NCBI RefSeq assembly: GCF_000188695.1
Contig: NW_004754916.1
Coordinates: 898,170-912,383, forward strand
Length of the DNA: 14,214 bases
Direction: 5' to 3'
Source of the DNA: Salpingoeca rosetta
Taxonomy: Eukaryota > Opisthokonta > Choanoflagellata > Craspedida > Salpingoecidae
Part shown: piece by piece, positions 8,902-14,214 of the stretch
Position numbering within the stretch: position 1 is the first letter of the stretch
Layout of the letters: each line of letters begins with the position of its first letter
Notes under the pieces: model-generated
What the model was told of the DNA's origin: nothing
Databases searched by the model: none
The model's input: the letters and a program-made list of their open reading frames with translations, nothing else
Program-made: the position numbers and the translations under genes

Positions 8902-9610
8902 GGGTGCTGTGGGTAGCTGAGCGCTCACCAACACCAACTTTGTGATGGGAACACGTGCAGCTCCAGCAGCAGATTGCCGTGAGCCAGACACAGGTCCTCA
9001 TGCAGGTGAGGCACCGGCCTTGATTCGCCTCTTGCATGTTTGTGAATGGATGGGCGAACGGGTTGTTGAGTGGGTGGGCGGGAAAGGCGCTGTCTTGCGC
9101 TGCTTGCTGTTGCTTATTGCTGCTTGTGTGAACGTTGTTGGTGTGGTTACATTTATTGCTTGCTGGCGGAGTGTTGCGTGTTGATAGCTGCGCGCTCACT
9201 CTAACTCACACGACAAATGCCCATGACGTCCATCTTGCTGTGACATGACAGCGCATGTCGGAGACCTGCTTTGCCAAGTGCGTCACCAAGCCATCCAGCA
9301 CGCTCTCCTCCTCAGATAAGGTGTGCTACAGAAGAGTGGATGTGTCACCGGTTGATGCGTGAACGTCATTAACACTGAAGTCACTGTCACACCTATATTG
9401 TGGAGTCCCATGTGCTGCTTCCTCCTTCCGCATGTGGTTGCTGCAAAGATGGTAACGCTGGTTGCCGTCCCCCCTCCCTCACCCATGCCCCACCTCACTC
9501 CATACACATGCTGTCTCCTTCAGAACTGCATCACGCGGTGTGCGGACCGGTACTTTGAGGCGTTTGCGCAGGTGCAGCGCTCGTACCTCGAGGCCCTCCA
9601 GCACCAGTAA
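8554..9610 (+). CDS. TIMM13: Mitochondrial small Tim chaperone Tim13, four exons, 110 aa
   Basis: Small Tim chaperone of the intermembrane space; Tim13 forms a hexamer with Tim8 that escorts hydrophobic precursors to the TIM22 and SAM complexes. Exons 8554-8685, 8961-9005, 9252-9320 and 9524-9610 all join in phase 0. The N-terminus is Gly/Ser/Tyr-rich, as in other Tim13 proteins. A helix (DELEQQLQQQIAVSQTQVLM) leads into the twin CX3C motif C-F-A-K-C and C-I-T-R-C, separated by 14 residues as in the human protein. The tail is DRYFEAFAQVQRSYLEALQHQ. There is no cleavable presequence, as expected for a Mia40-imported protein whose four cysteines form two disulfides. The NCITRCADRYFEA segment favours Tim13 over Tim8, Tim9 or Tim10. 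Its start is 355 bp from the divergent CIAPIN1 start. Confidence 0.94.
8751..8900. repeat. TG microsatellites in TIMM13 intron 1
   Basis: Two TG runs (8751-8802 and 8856-8900) separated by ATGTGTGC-type units. TG is on the sense strand, in the donor-proximal and central part of the intron. No CA tract occurs in this intron. Confidence 0.93.
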
Positions 9611-10209
9611 TTGCACCCGTGCCAATATGCGCAAGGCAAACATGAGCCCCGTGTGTGTGCTTGCGCATGTGTATGCATGAACACATGCAAGCACGCGCAA
9701 GCTGGTGCATGTGCTTGTTATCTGTTGTAGCCTTTGTAGTGATGTGACAAGGTGGTGTGAAGTTGGGTGCATGGGATTGGAGAGAGACACTGTGTGCGTG
9801 TGTGAGTGAGATTGAGGTGCGTAGGTCAGCGAGCCTTTGTCTGTGCGGTGTCTGCATTGACTGTGACTTGTTGTGATGATTCGAGTACAAGACCGACAAC
9901 AACAACAAGCAAGCAAGCAAGAAGCAAGGAGGGACAAACAAAACAACAGCCAGAAGAAGAACAGTGGAGTTGCCACACTTCAACATAATCATCACACAAC
10001 AACCAAAACAACAACAACAACGAAGCAACAACAGTGACAACCAGCTGTGGAACTTGGAGGGGCCAGAGAACGATAAGGGAAGGGAGGCCCAAAGGATAGC
10101 GGAGAGTCCAGCACGCACGCAGATCGCAGCACCTCGTACACAGTACACAGCGGACACTTGCCTCACACACGCACACACACGCACACACATACAGACGCAG
10201 TGCAGTGCC
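9611..10209. other. Intergenic region TIMM13 to AKAP10-like gene
   Basis: Holds the TIMM13 3' UTR and the AKAP10-like promoter and leader. No AATAAA follows TIMM13 within reach. From 9895 to about 10045 it is rich in CAA and CAAG repeats, and a CA tract (10164-10197) precedes the AKAP10-like ATG. That last tract resembles the acceptor-side CA tracts of introns here, so a 5'-UTR intron is possible. Open frames in this stretch show no recognised domain. Confidence 0.6.
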
Positions 10210-13703
<3,494 letters not shown>

Positions 13704-13740
13704 CATCCGCGCCACGTCATTGGTGCCAACACGTGTGGCG

Positions 13741-13770
13741 TCATGTCATGTCATGCCATGCCATGTCATG
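13741..13770. repeat. Pentamer (TCATG/CCATG) tandem repeat in AKAP10 3' UTR
   Basis: Six consecutive 5-bp units (TCATG x3, CCATG x2, TCATG) starting 38 nt after the stop codon. The repeated CATG makes it locally self-complementary. No function is evident. Confidence 0.9.
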
Positions 13771-13867
13771 ATACGCCTGTTTGATGGTAGCAACACGCTT
13801 GTCCTTTCTTCTGATTATTTAGACTGCGCTCGCGCGTGAGTGTTTGTGTGCTTTGGAGGAGTAAGCA

Positions 13868-13873
13868 AATAAA
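13868..13873 (+). terminator. Poly(A) signal AATAAA for the AKAP10-like gene
   Basis: Canonical AATAAA 165 nt downstream of the AKAP10-like stop codon, followed by GT/T-containing sequence about 20-40 nt later. It is the only well-placed canonical hexamer after a recognised gene in the window. Confidence 0.7.
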
Positions 13874-14214
13874 CAGCCAGCGTCTGCTATGTGCTGCTGT
13901 ACTCTCAACGACGCAAACATATGCCGCGCCGCCACCCCCCTCGAGATACATGATCGTGTGGATTGATGGCTTTGTATATGACGATCTCGACTCGCCTACA
14001 TCGATCATCTCGCCGCATCTTTATCGATGTATACATATACGCCCCTACCACATCTCTCTCTTCATTTATACACTGCTCGATCTCTCTATGATGCATATAT
14101 AGATGTCGATGTAGTCGTTGCTGCTGTTGATGTTGATGTAGATGTAGATATCGATGATGGTGGTGGTAGAGGTGGTGTAGTATAATCGCATATTAGATCT
14201 CCATCTCCATAACA
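13874..14214. other. 3' flank, AT-richer, no recognised gene
   Basis: Composition shifts to AT-richer sequence with many ATCGAT/GATGTA-type words and a GATGTA/GGTGGT trinucleotide-like end (about 14100-14178). The short open frames on both strands show no domain I recognise. It is probably intergenic. Confidence 0.6.

Overview
This is a eukaryotic nuclear window, GC-rich and intron-rich, with very abundant TG/CA microsatellites in its introns. The gene content points to a unicellular holozoan, most likely a choanoflagellate such as a Salpingoeca-type species: a CaMKK-type kinase, anamorsin, Tim13 and a D-AKAP2 orthologue with two RGS domains and a PKA-anchoring helix. The phylum is an inference; no rRNA or organelle marker is present. 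Many of the longest open frames here (Cys-Val, His-Thr, Leu or Thr runs) are translations of simple repeats, not genes. The real genes had to be assembled exon by exon.

Layout. (1) 1-3378, minus strand: CAMKK-like Ser/Thr kinase with a long low-complexity N-terminus, essentially one uninterrupted exon, with its C-terminal end outside the window. (2) 3379-5673: kinase leader and upstream region. It has the marks of a 5'-UTR intron (about 3454-4106), several simple repeats and no recognisable protein gene. (3) 5674-8198, minus strand: CIAPIN1/anamorsin, nine exons, 277 aa. (4) 8199-8553: a 355-bp divergent promoter holding an AT-rich perfect palindrome. (5) 8554-9610, plus strand: TIMM13, four exons, 110 aa. 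(6) 9611-10209: intergenic, CA/CAA-rich. (7) 10210-13703, plus strand: AKAP10/D-AKAP2-like, ten exons, about 478 aa, with a poly(A) signal at 13868. (8) 13874-14214: AT-richer flank without a recognised gene.

How the genes relate. CIAPIN1 (cytosolic Fe-S assembly, also described as a Mia40-relay client) and TIMM13 (a Mia40-relay client of the intermembrane space) share one promoter. D-AKAP2 in animals anchors PKA at mitochondria and endosomes, and the kinase is a Ca2+/calmodulin-pathway enzyme. There is no operon; any functional link beyond the shared CIAPIN1/TIMM13 promoter is speculative.

The most unusual structural signal is in the introns. On the sense strand of each gene, TG-rich tracts lie at the 5' (donor) end and CA or C/A-rich tracts lie at the 3' (acceptor) end. 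In several introns both are present, so the intron could fold on itself through UG/CA pairing and bring the splice sites together. The pattern holds for genes on both strands and also predicts an unannotated 5'-UTR intron for the kinase.
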